Source: Halomonas smyrnensis AAD6
GTDB lineage: Bacteria; Pseudomonadota; Gammaproteobacteria; Pseudomonadales; Halomonadaceae
DNA: 64,000 nucleotides
Reading direction: 5' to 3'
Assembly (NCBI RefSeq): GCF_000265245.1
Contig: NZ_AJKS02000002.1
Span: forward strand, 213,572-277,571
Positions 17,508 to 24,901 of the stretch are shown in pieces. The notes below the pieces were generated by a model that was not told the origin of the DNA, searched no databases, and worked only from the letters and a program-made list of their open reading frames with translations. A program made the translations under genes and the position numbers. Each line of letters begins with the position of its first letter. The first letter of the stretch is position 1.

Positions 17508-18490
17508 TCCTGAATCAGCCCGATATCCTTGGAGAGGGTCTCAATATCGTCAATCTGTTCCTTGACGAACTGCTCGAACTCACCGGCGCTCATGTGGAAC
17601 GGCATCAGGCCGTTGCTGGCCATCACGTCCTTCCATTCCTCACTCGTGTACAGGCTGTCCATGGCATCCATCCAGTACTGCTTGGCGTCGTCGGAGACGT
17701 CGGCCGGCATGTAGAAGCCGCGCCAGTTCGGACCGATGGCGTCGATGCCCTGCTCGCGGGCGGTGGGGATGTCGCTGTACTCGCCCGGCAGGCGCTCCTC
17801 GGAGAGCACGGCCAGGACCCGCAGGTCACCGGATTCCAGGAAGCCCTGGGCCTCGGAGATGTCGCCGGTGAAAGCATTGACATGCCCACCGACCACCTGG
17901 GTCATGGCCTCACCACCGCCGGTATAGGAGAGGTACTTGATGTGTGGCAGATCCGAGATCCCGGCTTCCTGGGCCATCATTAACACCTTGAGATGGTCCC
18001 AGCCGCCCTTCGAACTGCCACCGGCGAAGGTGACAGCCTGAGGATCGTTTTGCAGCGCATCCACCACATCCTGCAAGGACTGGTAAGGCGCGTCGTCGGC
18101 CACCGCGATGATGCCGTAATCCGCTCCCAGAGCACCGATCCAGTTGACCATCTCGGCATCTAGGCCCTGGAACTGTCCCTGAGCCAGGCGGGTGGTCGTG
18201 GCGGTAGAGGCGGCAACCAGCAATTGGTCGTCCCCCTCACGCTTGCTGACCACGTGAGCATAGGCCACGCCGCCGCTAGCCCCCGGCATGTTGACGGTTT
18301 GTACGCTGCGCGGCACCAGTTCCAGGTCTTCCATCACCGTGCCGACACTCCGGCAAGTGAAGTCCCAGCCACCGCCAGGATCGGCAGGTGCCAGGCACTC
18401 CACCTTGCCTTCCGGTTCGAAAGCATGGGCTTGGGTGACGCTGGCAGCAGCGAGGGATGCAGCGATGAGGAGGCGTCGAGCAGTTGTCAT
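17504..18490 (-). CDS. tctC: Tripartite tricarboxylate transporter binding protein TctC (Bug family)
   Basis: 328 residues with a Sec signal peptide ending ASVTQAHAFEP. The mature protein starts GKVECLAPADPGGGWDFTCR, the Bug-family ligand-binding loop, and contains NMPGASGGVAYAHVV and TFAGGSSKGGWDHLKVLM. Bug proteins bind carboxylates in the periplasm and dock with TctAB. First gene of the operon. No regulator (for example tctDE) is adjacent in the window; the nearest upstream DNA carries two palindromes listed separately. Confidence 0.92.
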   Translation of the reverse strand: MTTARRLLIAASLAAASVTQAHAFEPEGKVECLAPADPGGGWDFTCRSVGTVMEDLELVPRSVQTVNMPGASGGVAYAHVVSKREGDDQLLVAASTATTTRLAQGQFQGLDAEMVNWIGALGADYGIIAVADDAPYQSLQDVVDALQNDPQAVTFAGGSSKGGWDHLKVLMMAQEAGISDLPHIKYLSYTGGGEAMTQVVGGHVNAFTGDISEAQGFLESGDLRVLAVLSEERLPGEYSDIPTAREQGIDAIGPNWRGFYMPADVSDDAKQYWMDAMDSLYTSEEWKDVMASNGLMPFHMSAGEFEQFVKEQIDDIETLSKDIGLIQE

Positions 18491-18589
18491 GGTGTTACCT
18501 CAAGCGTTTCAGTTTCTCTTGTTAGAACTTGTTGCGTCTGGGGAAACTAGGTATGTAATGGGTGTCCGTCAAGACGCCAGCACAAAAAA

Positions 18590-18633
18590 CTCGACCAAAG
18601 TCGAGCAACTTGACTGTGTCCCGCATGCGGGAC
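18590..18633. repeat. Two palindromes upstream of tctC
   Basis: CTCGAC-CAAA-GTCGAG (18590-18605) is followed by the perfect 16-bp palindrome GTCCCGCATGCGGGAC (18618-18633), about 100-145 bp upstream of the tctC start. They could be operators, or attenuator/terminator hairpins left from a lost upstream gene. The rest of 18634-18851 holds a GGCGCC hairpin (about 18650-18667) and no convincing gene. Confidence 0.4.
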
Positions 18634-18851
18634 TTTCAAACGACGAACGGCGCCGCGAGGGGCGCCGTGTAGCGGATGGCTAGACACTCTCGAGGTACTT
18701 GATCACGCCCTCGCGGCCACATTGGCCCCAATGGCGCATATCAGCAGACAGTTGTGGGGGCTTCCCCACCTAGTTGGACCCCAGCCGTCAGGCGTTGACC
18801 CCGGGGCAGGGGCAGCCAATGACGCGGGGAAAAGACCGATGAACCGCAACG

Positions 18852-19025
18852 TCAGGAGGCTTCTTCACCCGCCGCTGAAAGGTGCATGTCTTGCGTGCTG
18901 GGAAGCGGTAACTCCGAGCTGAAGCGCTCCAGATGACGTATCTGGTCATCGGTCAGCTCGATCTTCTGCTCGCGTGTGGTCCGCTCGAGGCGCAGGAGAC
19001 GCTCATGGACAGGTAATTCGGGCAT
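18852..19025 (-). CDS. Small hypothetical ORF (57 aa), doubtful
   Basis: The frame from ATG 19025 encodes MPELPVHERLLRLERTTREQ followed by an acidic, helical remainder ending SAAGEEAS. The composition looks protein-like, but the start codon lies directly after the U-tract of a minus-strand terminator, with no ribosome site. It may be the leftover 3' end of a larger gene. No family recognised. Confidence 0.3.
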   Translation of the reverse strand: MPELPVHERLLRLERTTREQKIELTDDQIRHLERFSSELPLPSTQDMHLSAAGEEAS

Positions 19026-19026
19026 G

Positions 19027-19057
19027 AAAAAGCCCACCCTTCTTTCAAGGGTGGGCT
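19027..19057 (-). terminator. Rho-independent terminator
   Basis: On the minus strand an 11-bp perfect stem (AGCCCACCCTT / AAGGGTGGGCT, loop 5) is followed by TTTTT at 19031-19027. It closes the small gene ending at 19084. Confidence 0.85.
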
Positions 19058-19083
19058 GATCGTGTCTGGTCCCGCCATGGGGA

Positions 19084-19293
19084 TCACATGGAGTCGAGCA
19101 GTTCCTGCCGGTGGCGTCCGACCGTCTTGATCGATACCTCATGGGCCTCTGCGTGTGCACGCGCCATGGCCTCTGAGCTGGCCCAGACACCTCTTGCCTT
19201 TCGTGCGCCTCCTAATACGACAGGGCGCCCCGAGCGTGACGTGCCCAGGAGCTCCTCTCGCCGGTCATCGGGCCTCGTTGCTTCACTGCTCAT
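19084..19293 (-). CDS. Small hypothetical protein, possible helix-turn-helix
   Basis: 69 residues from ATG 19293, which has GGGAGA seven bases upstream, and followed by a good terminator, so it looks like a complete small gene. The C-terminal half (EAMARAHAEAHEVSIKTVGR) reads like a helix-turn-helix with recognition helix SIKTVGRHRQEL; the N-terminal half is Arg/Asp-rich. No family recognised. It sits beside IS fragments and may belong to transferred DNA. Confidence 0.5.
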   Translation of the reverse strand: MSSEATRPDDRREELLGTSRSGRPVVLGGARKARGVWASSEAMARAHAEAHEVSIKTVGRHRQELLDSM

Positions 19294-19367
19294 GTTGGTC
19301 TCCCTCAGAGGTTGGGTTGTTGGCGTCTTGACCATCAGCATACCTATCAAGCGGAAGATGTCCCAGT

Positions 19368-19557
19368 GTGAGGTTTCTAGGGCTGGTTCCCAGCGAGCAC
19401 AGTAGTGGCTCACGTCGCCGGCAGGGGGCGATCACGCTGACAGGTAACAGCCACGCTCGGCGAATGCTGGTGGAATCGGCGTGGAGCTATCGCTTCCCGG
19501 CGCGCCAGACGATGCATTTAAAGCGCAAAGCGGCCAATGCGCCGGAGGACCTGGCGC
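19368..19557 (+). pseudogene. IS110-family transposase, C-terminal fragment
   Basis: [20 protein letters not shown] and [20 protein letters not shown] form the conserved C-terminal part of IS110/IS1111-type DEDD transposases (helix-hairpin-helix end of transposase_20). Only about 63 codons survive; the catalytic N-terminal domain is absent. It adjoins the AbiEii remnant at 19558. Confidence 0.75.
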
Positions 19558-19985
19558 TTAGAAGAGTGCTTCCAATTCTTCACGTTGGGCGATATGTTTT
19601 TCAGTATTCTTCTCGATCAGCTTTTTCAAGTTGATCAGTTTCCAGCGCACGGCGGAGAGGTCGGCAGCTTGTGGGCGGTCAATGGCGGTAAAGTCCGGAC
19701 TGCCGCTATGCAGAGTCAGCAGGAAGCGTTTGGTGTCTTCATCGAGACGGGATCGGATATCCGCAATGAGCCGAGTGCGGGTTTCCTGTAATTCGTCAAG
19801 GCTGACTAGAATCTTCGTCATGCCTTCGAATTCTTGTGCATAGGGCCGGGCAATATCGATGAAGTCTGGATTTAGTAGTTCATGCGCGGGGCGCGATGAT
19901 CAAGCGACTATAGACTCGAAGAAAGTACGGTAACAGGTCGTCGCTCATGCCTTCATCTTCGTAGAGAAGTATCACACTGATAGCA
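19558..19985 (-). pseudogene. AbiEii/AbiGii toxin family nucleotidyltransferase, truncated and frameshifted
   Basis: The last 87 codons ([30 protein letters not shown], ending REELEALF) match the C-terminus of AbiEii/AbiGii-family proteins. Upstream, IARPYAQEFEGM continues in the same frame until a stop, and a shift near 19885-19895 joins it to YEDEGMSDDLLPYFLRVYSRLIIAPR. The N-terminal domain with the NTase active site is missing; the sequence stops near 19985, about 65 bp from the IS30 end. AbiE systems give phage resistance by abortive infection; this copy is dead. Confidence 0.75.
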
Positions 19986-20051
19986 TGTCACGCGGATGCA
20001 TGGCGCTCATCAGCTGTCTGCTTTTTGCTTCCAAATGGGCTTGGCCGCAAA

Positions 20052-21128
20052 TTCTGAGTGCAACACCTGACCGAATCGGTAAGGTGTTGTACCCATGTCA
20101 TATTCTGAACTCTGCATCGAAGAACGTGCGACGATCCAAGTCAGCCTCGCGCAGGGCTTGAGCATCAGGAAGGTGGCAGCTCTGCTCGAGCGGTCTCCGT
20201 CGACGATCAGCCGAGAGATACGCCGCAATGGAGCGTCCGATGGCAGATATCGTGTGTCGCATGCGCAACAGCGTCGCCAGGATCGCCGGACAGTCTGTCG
20301 GCCAAGGCGCAAGCTGCTTCCTGGAAGTCCACGCTTCGTCTTGATTCAGCACATGCTGCGTCAGCGCTTGTCCCCCGAGCAGATCAGCGGCAAGCTCAAG
20401 CATATGAATATCCCTGACCTCCGAGACGCCTACGTCTGCCGTGAAACGATCTACAACGCCATCTATGCGTTGCCCGTCGGCGAGCTACGAAAAGAGTTGA
20501 TCCACTGCCTGCGGCAAGGAAAATCGACTCGCAAGCCGCGGCGTGGGCAAGTCGACCGGCGCAACCAGATCCCTGATATGGTCAGCATTCACCTCCGCCC
20601 TCCCGAGGTGGAGAAACGTGAATTCCCAGGGCATTGGGAAGGTGACCTGATCAAAGGCAAGGGCAATGCATCGGCTATCGGTACCCTTGTGGAACTGAAA
20701 AGCGGTTATCTGATCTTGGCCAAGATGCACGATGCGACCGCTACCTCTGCCGTGGAAGGCTTTAGCGCTGCGCTGAACCGCATGCCGTTGGCTGCACGGA
20801 AGAGCATGACGTATGACCAGGGGCGCGAAATGACGCAGCACGCACAGATCACCCAGAATACCGGTGTTGCCATCTATTTCTGTGATCCGCATAGCCCGTG
20901 GCAAAGAGGTGCCAACGAAAATATCAATGGGCTCATACGGCAGTACTTGCCCAAGGGAACGGATCTATCGGTCTACAGCCAGCAAGAACTGGATGAGATA
21001 GCGCTTGAGCTCAACATGCGCCCGCGGAAGCGGTTCGACTTCAAATGTCCCATTGAAATGATGAGTGAACTGATGGCGCAGTACCATGATGCTCCGTCAT
21101 CAATGCATTGACGGTGTTGCACTCAGAA
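20052..21128 (+). mobile_element. IS30-family insertion sequence, complete
   Basis: A 1077-bp element bounded by perfect 16-bp inverted repeats TTCTGAGTGCAACACC (20052-20067) and its complement (21113-21128), enclosing one intact transposase. The flanking bases show no evident short target duplication, and genes on both sides are truncated, which suggests an adjacent deletion after insertion. Confidence 0.9.
20095..21111 (+). CDS. IS30-family transposase
   Basis: 338 residues. The N-terminal helix-turn-helix is SYSELCIEERATIQVSLAQG followed by SIRKVAALLERSPSTISREI. The DDE domain has PGHWEGDLIKGKGN (first Asp), MTYDQGREMTQH (second Asp) and HSPWQRGANENINGLIRQY (Glu), with the spacing usual for IS30. 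Length and motifs are complete, so the enzyme should be active. ATG 20095 lies 27 bp inside the left terminal repeat. Confidence 0.93.
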   Translation: MSYSELCIEERATIQVSLAQGLSIRKVAALLERSPSTISREIRRNGASDGRYRVSHAQQRRQDRRTVCRPRRKLLPGSPRFVLIQHMLRQRLSPEQISGKLKHMNIPDLRDAYVCRETIYNAIYALPVGELRKELIHCLRQGKSTRKPRRGQVDRRNQIPDMVSIHLRPPEVEKREFPGHWEGDLIKGKGNASAIGTLVELKSGYLILAKMHDATATSAVEGFSAALNRMPLAARKSMTYDQGREMTQHAQITQNTGVAIYFCDPHSPWQRGANENINGLIRQYLPKGTDLSVYSQQELDEIALELNMRPRKRFDFKCPIEMMSELMAQYHDAPSSMH

Positions 21129-21525
21129 CCTGCATCCGCCCATCTTCACCTTTAATAGATTCAATTATATCCGGCTCAACAGCAATATCTCTCAGAGAGC
21201 GTAAGACAGACTCTCCAATGGAACCCGGAAGACGCGCCATTGTTTTAGAAAATTCTCCACCCACCCCTAGCGAAAAAAAGCCCTCTCCCAAGCAAGGAAA
21301 CTTCTTAGGCAGCGTACTATAGGTACTAACATCGGTAGTCTGACCTTTAAACCCGATTTTAATATCACCTATGTCATGAAACACCCCATTCTTGTCGTGG
21401 AGCGACAAATGAAACATGGTAATGTAGGAATAATCATTCCAAAGATCAATCTTAAGGTAGGCAGTTTCTCTACCACCTGAAGGCACCCATTCACTCTTTG
21501 ATAAAACACAAAACTCCATTAGCAC
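21129..21525 (-). pseudogene. Unknown gene truncated at its 3' end by IS30
   Basis: About 132 codons of minus-strand sequence starting near 21525 (MEFCVLSKSEWVPSGGRETA, later GEGFFSLGVGGEFSKTMARL and LRSLRDIAVEPDIIESI) run directly into the IS30 right repeat; the final residues of the frame are encoded by the IS. AT-richer than the neighbouring chromosome, suggesting transfer. A small beta-rich N-terminal domain seems likely. I do not recognise the family with confidence. Its position upstream of the AbiEii remnant raises a defence-island origin. Confidence 0.5.
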
Positions 21526-21872
21526 TATACCTCCAAAAAAAACCTAAAACCTGCCAGGTTCAAAAAATCAAACCAACCATTCGTCAAAATGCCCGGCACT
21601 CAACCAACACCTTTTGACCTCTTCTATCAAACAACAAGCACAGATAAAAAATAAATCCCATGGATTACAAGACAACTATTATGCCAGCGGCATCCACCTG
21701 CCTTTAAGGATAAAGACCCAAAAAGCATTGGCACAACTATAAAAGCATAACTCACCACTGTCGCATATCCATGTCCACCAACGTTTCCATGGACCCTTGA
21801 CGCAGCGCAACATTAAAAGGGCGGCTAGCGTAAAGCCCCGGCAAGGCACGAGGTAGAAATAAAGAATGAGGG
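21526..21872. other. AT-rich intergenic region, no gene seen
   Basis: The stretch is clearly lower in GC than the surrounding genes and contains A-runs (for example 21533-21541). Short frames on the minus strand overlap the terminator and have no start context. It probably contains the promoter of the truncated minus-strand gene at 21525. Confidence 0.5.
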
Positions 21873-21907
21873 AAAAAAACGCGGGGCACACCATCGGCGT
21901 GCCCCGC
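21873..21907 (-). terminator. Terminator of the decayed outer-membrane protein copy
   Basis: GCGGGGCAC (21881-21889) pairs with GTGCCCCGC (21899-21907); on the minus strand the stem is followed by a run of T at 21879-21873. It is nearly identical in sequence to the terminator at 23168-23204, so the duplication included the terminator. Confidence 0.8.
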
Positions 21908-21930
21908 ATTATCAGGCAACGGCCAAGCTG

Positions 21931-22060
21931 TTAGAAGGTGTAGAAGCCCCCCAGCGGTAACCATATCGAGTTTGCCGATCTCGTCAGCCTCGAGGCCGTA
22001 GACCGGGTCGGTGCAGGAATCATCGTGGGCCATGCCGCGGCGCTCGCCGAGTGGATCCAC
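21931..22060 (-). pseudogene. Decayed partial copy of the neighbouring outer-membrane protein gene
   Basis: The minus strand encodes GERRGMAHDDSCTDPVYGLE followed by ADEIGKLDMVTAGG, matching SGTDPVYGLG and DADEIGDIDMVTAGVVYTF at the C-terminus of the intact gene at 23231-23773. About 50 bp between VYGL and DADEIG are deleted, and a one-base change in a C-run near 21950 shifts the frame just before the still-recognisable FYTF-stop. Only the 3' ~130 bp and terminator survive. Confidence 0.7.
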
Positions 22061-22132
22061 CGGGCCTGAGCCGGCATGATTCCCTCTTCCGCTTTGCCCT
22101 CTCTCTCAGCCACACCCCCACGAGGAGTCTCC

Positions 22133-23137
22133 ATGTCGACCGTGTTCGCTCGCCTCAAGGACGTCGCTTCGCCCCGCATCGGCCTGGGCGCCATGAACCT
22201 CTCCCACGGTTACGGCAGCCCGATGCCGGAGCCCGAGGCGGTGCGCGCCCTGCAGGCGGCCGTCGACATGGGCTATCGCCACGTCGATACCGCGACCCTC
22301 TACGGGGCCACGGCCAACGAGTCGCTGGTGGGCAAGGCGCTGGCGAGCCGGCGCGACGAGATCCTGCTGGCCAGCAAGTGCGGCATGGCCATCGATCCCG
22401 AGCAGGGCAAGAAAGTGATCGACGGCCGTCCGGCGACGCTGCGCCGGCAGTGCGAGGCGAGCCTCGGGCGGCTGGGCACCGACCATCTGGACCTCTACTA
22501 CCTGCATCGCTGGGACAAGCGCGTGCCGATCGAGGAGAGCGTGGGCGAGCTGGGGCGCCTGGTGGAGGAAGGCAAGATCGGCGGCGTCGGCCTGTCAGAG
22601 GTGTCCGCCGCGACCCTGCGCCGGGCCCGGGCCGAGCACCCCATCGCCGCGGTGCAGTCGGAGTACTCGCTGTGGACGCGCAACCCGGAGATCGGGCTGA
22701 TCGCGGCGTGTCGCGAGGCAAACACGGCGATGGTGGCGTTCAGCCCGCTGGGCCGGGGCTTCCTGTCCGGCGCGGTGGAAGACCCGGCGCGCCTGGAGGA
22801 GAGCGACATGCGCCGCAGCATGCCGCGCTTCAGCGCCGAGCATTTTCCGCACAACCTCCGCCTGCTGGACGACCTCAAGGACGTGGCGAGGGAGCTGGAC
22901 ACCACCTCCGGCCAGCTGGCCCTGGCCTGGCTGCTGGCCAAGGGCGACGACATCCTCCCCATCCCCGGCTCGCGCTCCGTCGCGCACATGCGCGAGAACC
23001 TGGCGGCGGCATCGCTGCGCCTGGACGCCGCGACCGTCGCCCGGCTGGACACCCTGCTGACGCCCGACCAAGTGCAGGGCGGCCGCTACGGCGAGGCCGC
23101 CCAGGCGGACGTCGACACCGAGGAATTCGGCGCCTGA
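22133..23137 (+). CDS. Aldo/keto reductase
   Basis: 334 residues from ATG 22133 with GAGGAG eight bases upstream; the frame is open to 22076 but the extra residues look untranslated. Features: IGLGAMNLSHGYG, GYRHVDTATLYG (catalytic Asp and Tyr), LLASKCGMA (Lys), DLYYLHRWD (His), then GVGLSEVSAATLRRA and ILPIPGSRSVAHMRENLAA for NADP binding. Closest in character to the YakC/AKR13-type reductases that reduce aldehydes with NADPH. It stands alone, convergent with the outer-membrane protein gene. Confidence 0.92.
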   Translation: MSTVFARLKDVASPRIGLGAMNLSHGYGSPMPEPEAVRALQAAVDMGYRHVDTATLYGATANESLVGKALASRRDEILLASKCGMAIDPEQGKKVIDGRPATLRRQCEASLGRLGTDHLDLYYLHRWDKRVPIEESVGELGRLVEEGKIGGVGLSEVSAATLRRARAEHPIAAVQSEYSLWTRNPEIGLIAACREANTAMVAFSPLGRGFLSGAVEDPARLEESDMRRSMPRFSAEHFPHNLRLLDDLKDVARELDTTSGQLALAWLLAKGDDILPIPGSRSVAHMRENLAAASLRLDAATVARLDTLLTPDQVQGGRYGEAAQADVDTEEFGA

Positions 23138-23167
23138 CGGAGCCCGGCCCGGGTACAGCAAGTGGAA

Positions 23168-23204
23168 ACAAAAACGCGGGGCACGCCATCGGCGCGCCCC
23201 GCGT
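23168..23204 (-). terminator. Terminator shared by convergent genes
   Basis: ACGCGGGGC (23174-23182) pairs with GCCCCGCGT (23196-23204); an A-run at 23168-23174 gives a U-tract on the minus strand, so it mainly serves the outer-membrane protein gene. The reductase gene ends 30 bp away and may also use it. Confidence 0.8.
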
Positions 23205-23230
23205 CATTCGGCAACGGCGGCGCGGTCAGG

Positions 23231-23773
23231 TCAGAAGGTGTAGACGACGCCGGCGGTGACCATGTCGATATCGCCGATCTCGTCGGCATCGAGGCGTTCC
23301 ACCTCCACGCGGCCGGTGAGGTCGAGCAGTTCGAAGCGCGCGCCCAGGCCGTAGACCGGGTCGGTGCCGGAGTAGTCGCGGGTCAGGCCGCGGCCGCGAC
23401 GCTCGGCGTCCCAGTCGGCCAGGCCGGCCTTGGCGTAGACGCCCAGCGGGCCGAAGCTCATCCCGGCCACGCCCATGGCCTCGAAGGCCTCCACGTCCAG
23501 CGTGCCGGAGCGGCCGTCCACCTCGCCGTTCAGGCTGTCGCCGTTGACGTAGCCGAGCTCGGCGCCCAGGTCGAGGAACGGCAGCCAGCCGACGTTGTAG
23601 CCGGCGGTCAGCTTATACATGTCGGCTTCGTCGTCGAAGTCGTGATCGCCGTGCATCTGGCCCAGGCCGCCGCCCAGGTAGAGGCCGGTGGCGAAGGCGG
23701 GCGCGGCGGTCACGGCCAGGCCGGTGGCCAGGGTGGCGGCGAGCAGGGAGCGCAGGGGCGTCTTGCGGGACAT
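23231..23773 (-). CDS. Small outer-membrane beta-barrel protein
   Basis: 180 residues with a Sec signal peptide (MSRKTPLRSLLAATLATG, cleavage after APAFA). The mature protein is built of alternating strands beginning GLYLGGGLGQMHGDHDFDD and MYKLTAGYNVGWLPFLDLGA. It ends MVTAGVVYTF with the C-terminal Phe recognised by the Bam machinery. Size fits an eight-stranded OmpA/OmpX-like barrel. Acidic loops fit a halophile surface protein. Function unknown. A decayed partial duplicate lies 1.2 kb away. Confidence 0.8.
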   Translation of the reverse strand: MSRKTPLRSLLAATLATGLAVTAAPAFATGLYLGGGLGQMHGDHDFDDEADMYKLTAGYNVGWLPFLDLGAELGYVNGDSLNGEVDGRSGTLDVEAFEAMGVAGMSFGPLGVYAKAGLADWDAERRGRGLTRDYSGTDPVYGLGARFELLDLTGRVEVERLDADEIGDIDMVTAGVVYTF

Positions 23774-23972
23774 ATCTCTCGATTCCTTTCGACACGGGAT
23801 GGGGCGCGTAGTGTAGCGCGCCGGCCGCCGCCGGGTCAGGTCGCGGGGGGTGCGGTGTCCGCCGCCCGTGGCGGGCCCGGGGCGGCGCCAGGTTGCCAGG
23901 ATTCAGGAGCCCGGCGCCGCGCAGGCATCGATGCCGCGCCAGTCGCGGGATGCGGCGCTGGCGAGCCCCTCT

Positions 23973-23993
23973 AGTGTTATGTTATAACGCATG
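23973..23993. promoter_or_regulatory. Zur-like operator upstream of the zinc-uptake genes
   Basis: AGTGTTATGTTATAACGCATG contains the perfect core GTTATAAC (23981-23988) and resembles the gammaproteobacterial Zur consensus (GAAATGTTATAnTATAACATTTC), though only the right half is strong. It lies 25 bp before the small ORF preceding znuC. Zinc-bound Zur would repress the operon. Confidence 0.6.
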
Positions 23994-24017
23994 CCACTTT
24001 CGCGGAGATGTATCACC

Positions 24018-24167
24018 ATGGCGCATCGCTCCCATCGCCATCGCCCCGAAGGGCCCTGCCATTTCTCGCTGATGTCGCTGTCCGCCCCGCGCCGGCTGCT
24101 GCTGGTCGCGGCCCCGCTGGCGTTCCTGTGGCTGGCGGTGGCCTGGGCCACGGGAGGCTTCGCCTGA
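24018..24167 (+). CDS. Small membrane protein ORF leading the znu operon
   Basis: 49 codons between the Zur-like site and znuC; its TGA overlaps the znuC ATG (TGATG), implying translational coupling. The sequence has a His/Arg-rich N-terminus (MAHRSHRHRPEGPCHF) and one hydrophobic segment (RLLLVAAPLAFLWLAVAWA). A short His-rich, single-span protein would be a reasonable zinc-related accessory, but it could equally be a leader ORF that only couples translation. No family recognised. Confidence 0.45.
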   Translation: MAHRSHRHRPEGPCHFSLMSLSAPRRLLLVAAPLAFLWLAVAWATGGFA

Positions 24168-24901
24168 TGGCACGCCTGCAACTGCACGACCTTCAACTCG
24201 CCCGCGGCGGCCAGACGGTGCTCGAGCACCTCGACGGCCGCTTCCAGGACGGCGCGGTGACCGCGCTGATCGGCGCCAACGGCGCCGGCAAGAGCACCCT
24301 GATCGCCGCCATCATGGGCATGCTGACGCCGGTGTCAGGCCGCGTCGAGAGCCAGGTACCCAAGGAACGCCGCGCCTGGCTGCCCCAGCAGCTGGCCCTC
24401 GATCTGTCCTTCCCGATGAGCGTGGAGGAGCTGATCATGAGCGGCACCTGGCCCAGCCACGGCGCCTTCAAGGGCTACTGCGGCCCGCACTATCGCCGTG
24501 GCCGCGAGATCATGGCCCGCCTGGGCATCTCGCACCTGGCCCACCGCCAGCTCGGCGAGCTCTCCGGCGGCCAGCGCCAGCGCGCGCTGATCGGCCGCAC
24601 CCTGATGCAGGAGGCCGAGCTGCTGCTGCTCGACGAACCCTTCGCCAACGTCGACGCCGAGACCGTCGAGGTGCTGATGGACGTGCTGCGCGACATGGCC
24701 GCCAAGGGCGCCACCCTGATCGTGGTGCTGCACGACATGGAGCAGCTCTCGCGCCTGGCCGACGACGTGCTGATGCTCTCCGGCGGCCACGGCCGCTGGG
24801 TCAGCCCCGAGGCGCTGCTGGAGTACAACGCCGGCCAGCCGGCCCGCGCCCCGCGCCTGCCCTTCGATTTCCCCGAGGTCTCCCATGCTGGCTCTGCTTG
24901 A
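24167..24901 (+). CDS. znuC: Zinc ABC transporter ATPase ZnuC
   Basis: 244 residues from ATG 24167. Walker A is GANGAGKSTL (about residues 37-46), the signature is LSGGQRQRALIGR, Walker B is LLLLDEPFAN, and the switch His is VVLHDMEQL. ATPase of the high-affinity zinc importer, driving ZnuB. The C-terminal extension ends just past the znuB start, giving a 17-bp overlap. Regulated together with the operon by the upstream Zur-like site. Confidence 0.95.
   Translation: MARLQLHDLQLARGGQTVLEHLDGRFQDGAVTALIGANGAGKSTLIAAIMGMLTPVSGRVESQVPKERRAWLPQQLALDLSFPMSVEELIMSGTWPSHGAFKGYCGPHYRRGREIMARLGISHLAHRQLGELSGGQRQRALIGRTLMQEAELLLLDEPFANVDAETVEVLMDVLRDMAAKGATLIVVLHDMEQLSRLADDVLMLSGGHGRWVSPEALLEYNAGQPARAPRLPFDFPEVSHAGSA

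Noticed and set aside
22051..23259. 402-codon frame overlapping the aldo/keto reductase
   Set aside because: Out-of-phase reading, Arg/Pro/Gly-rich; the reductase frame has all catalytic motifs.
23903..24229. Minus-strand ORF over the znu promoter
   Set aside because: It crosses the Zur-like site, lacks domain features and is antisense to the small ORF and znuC start.
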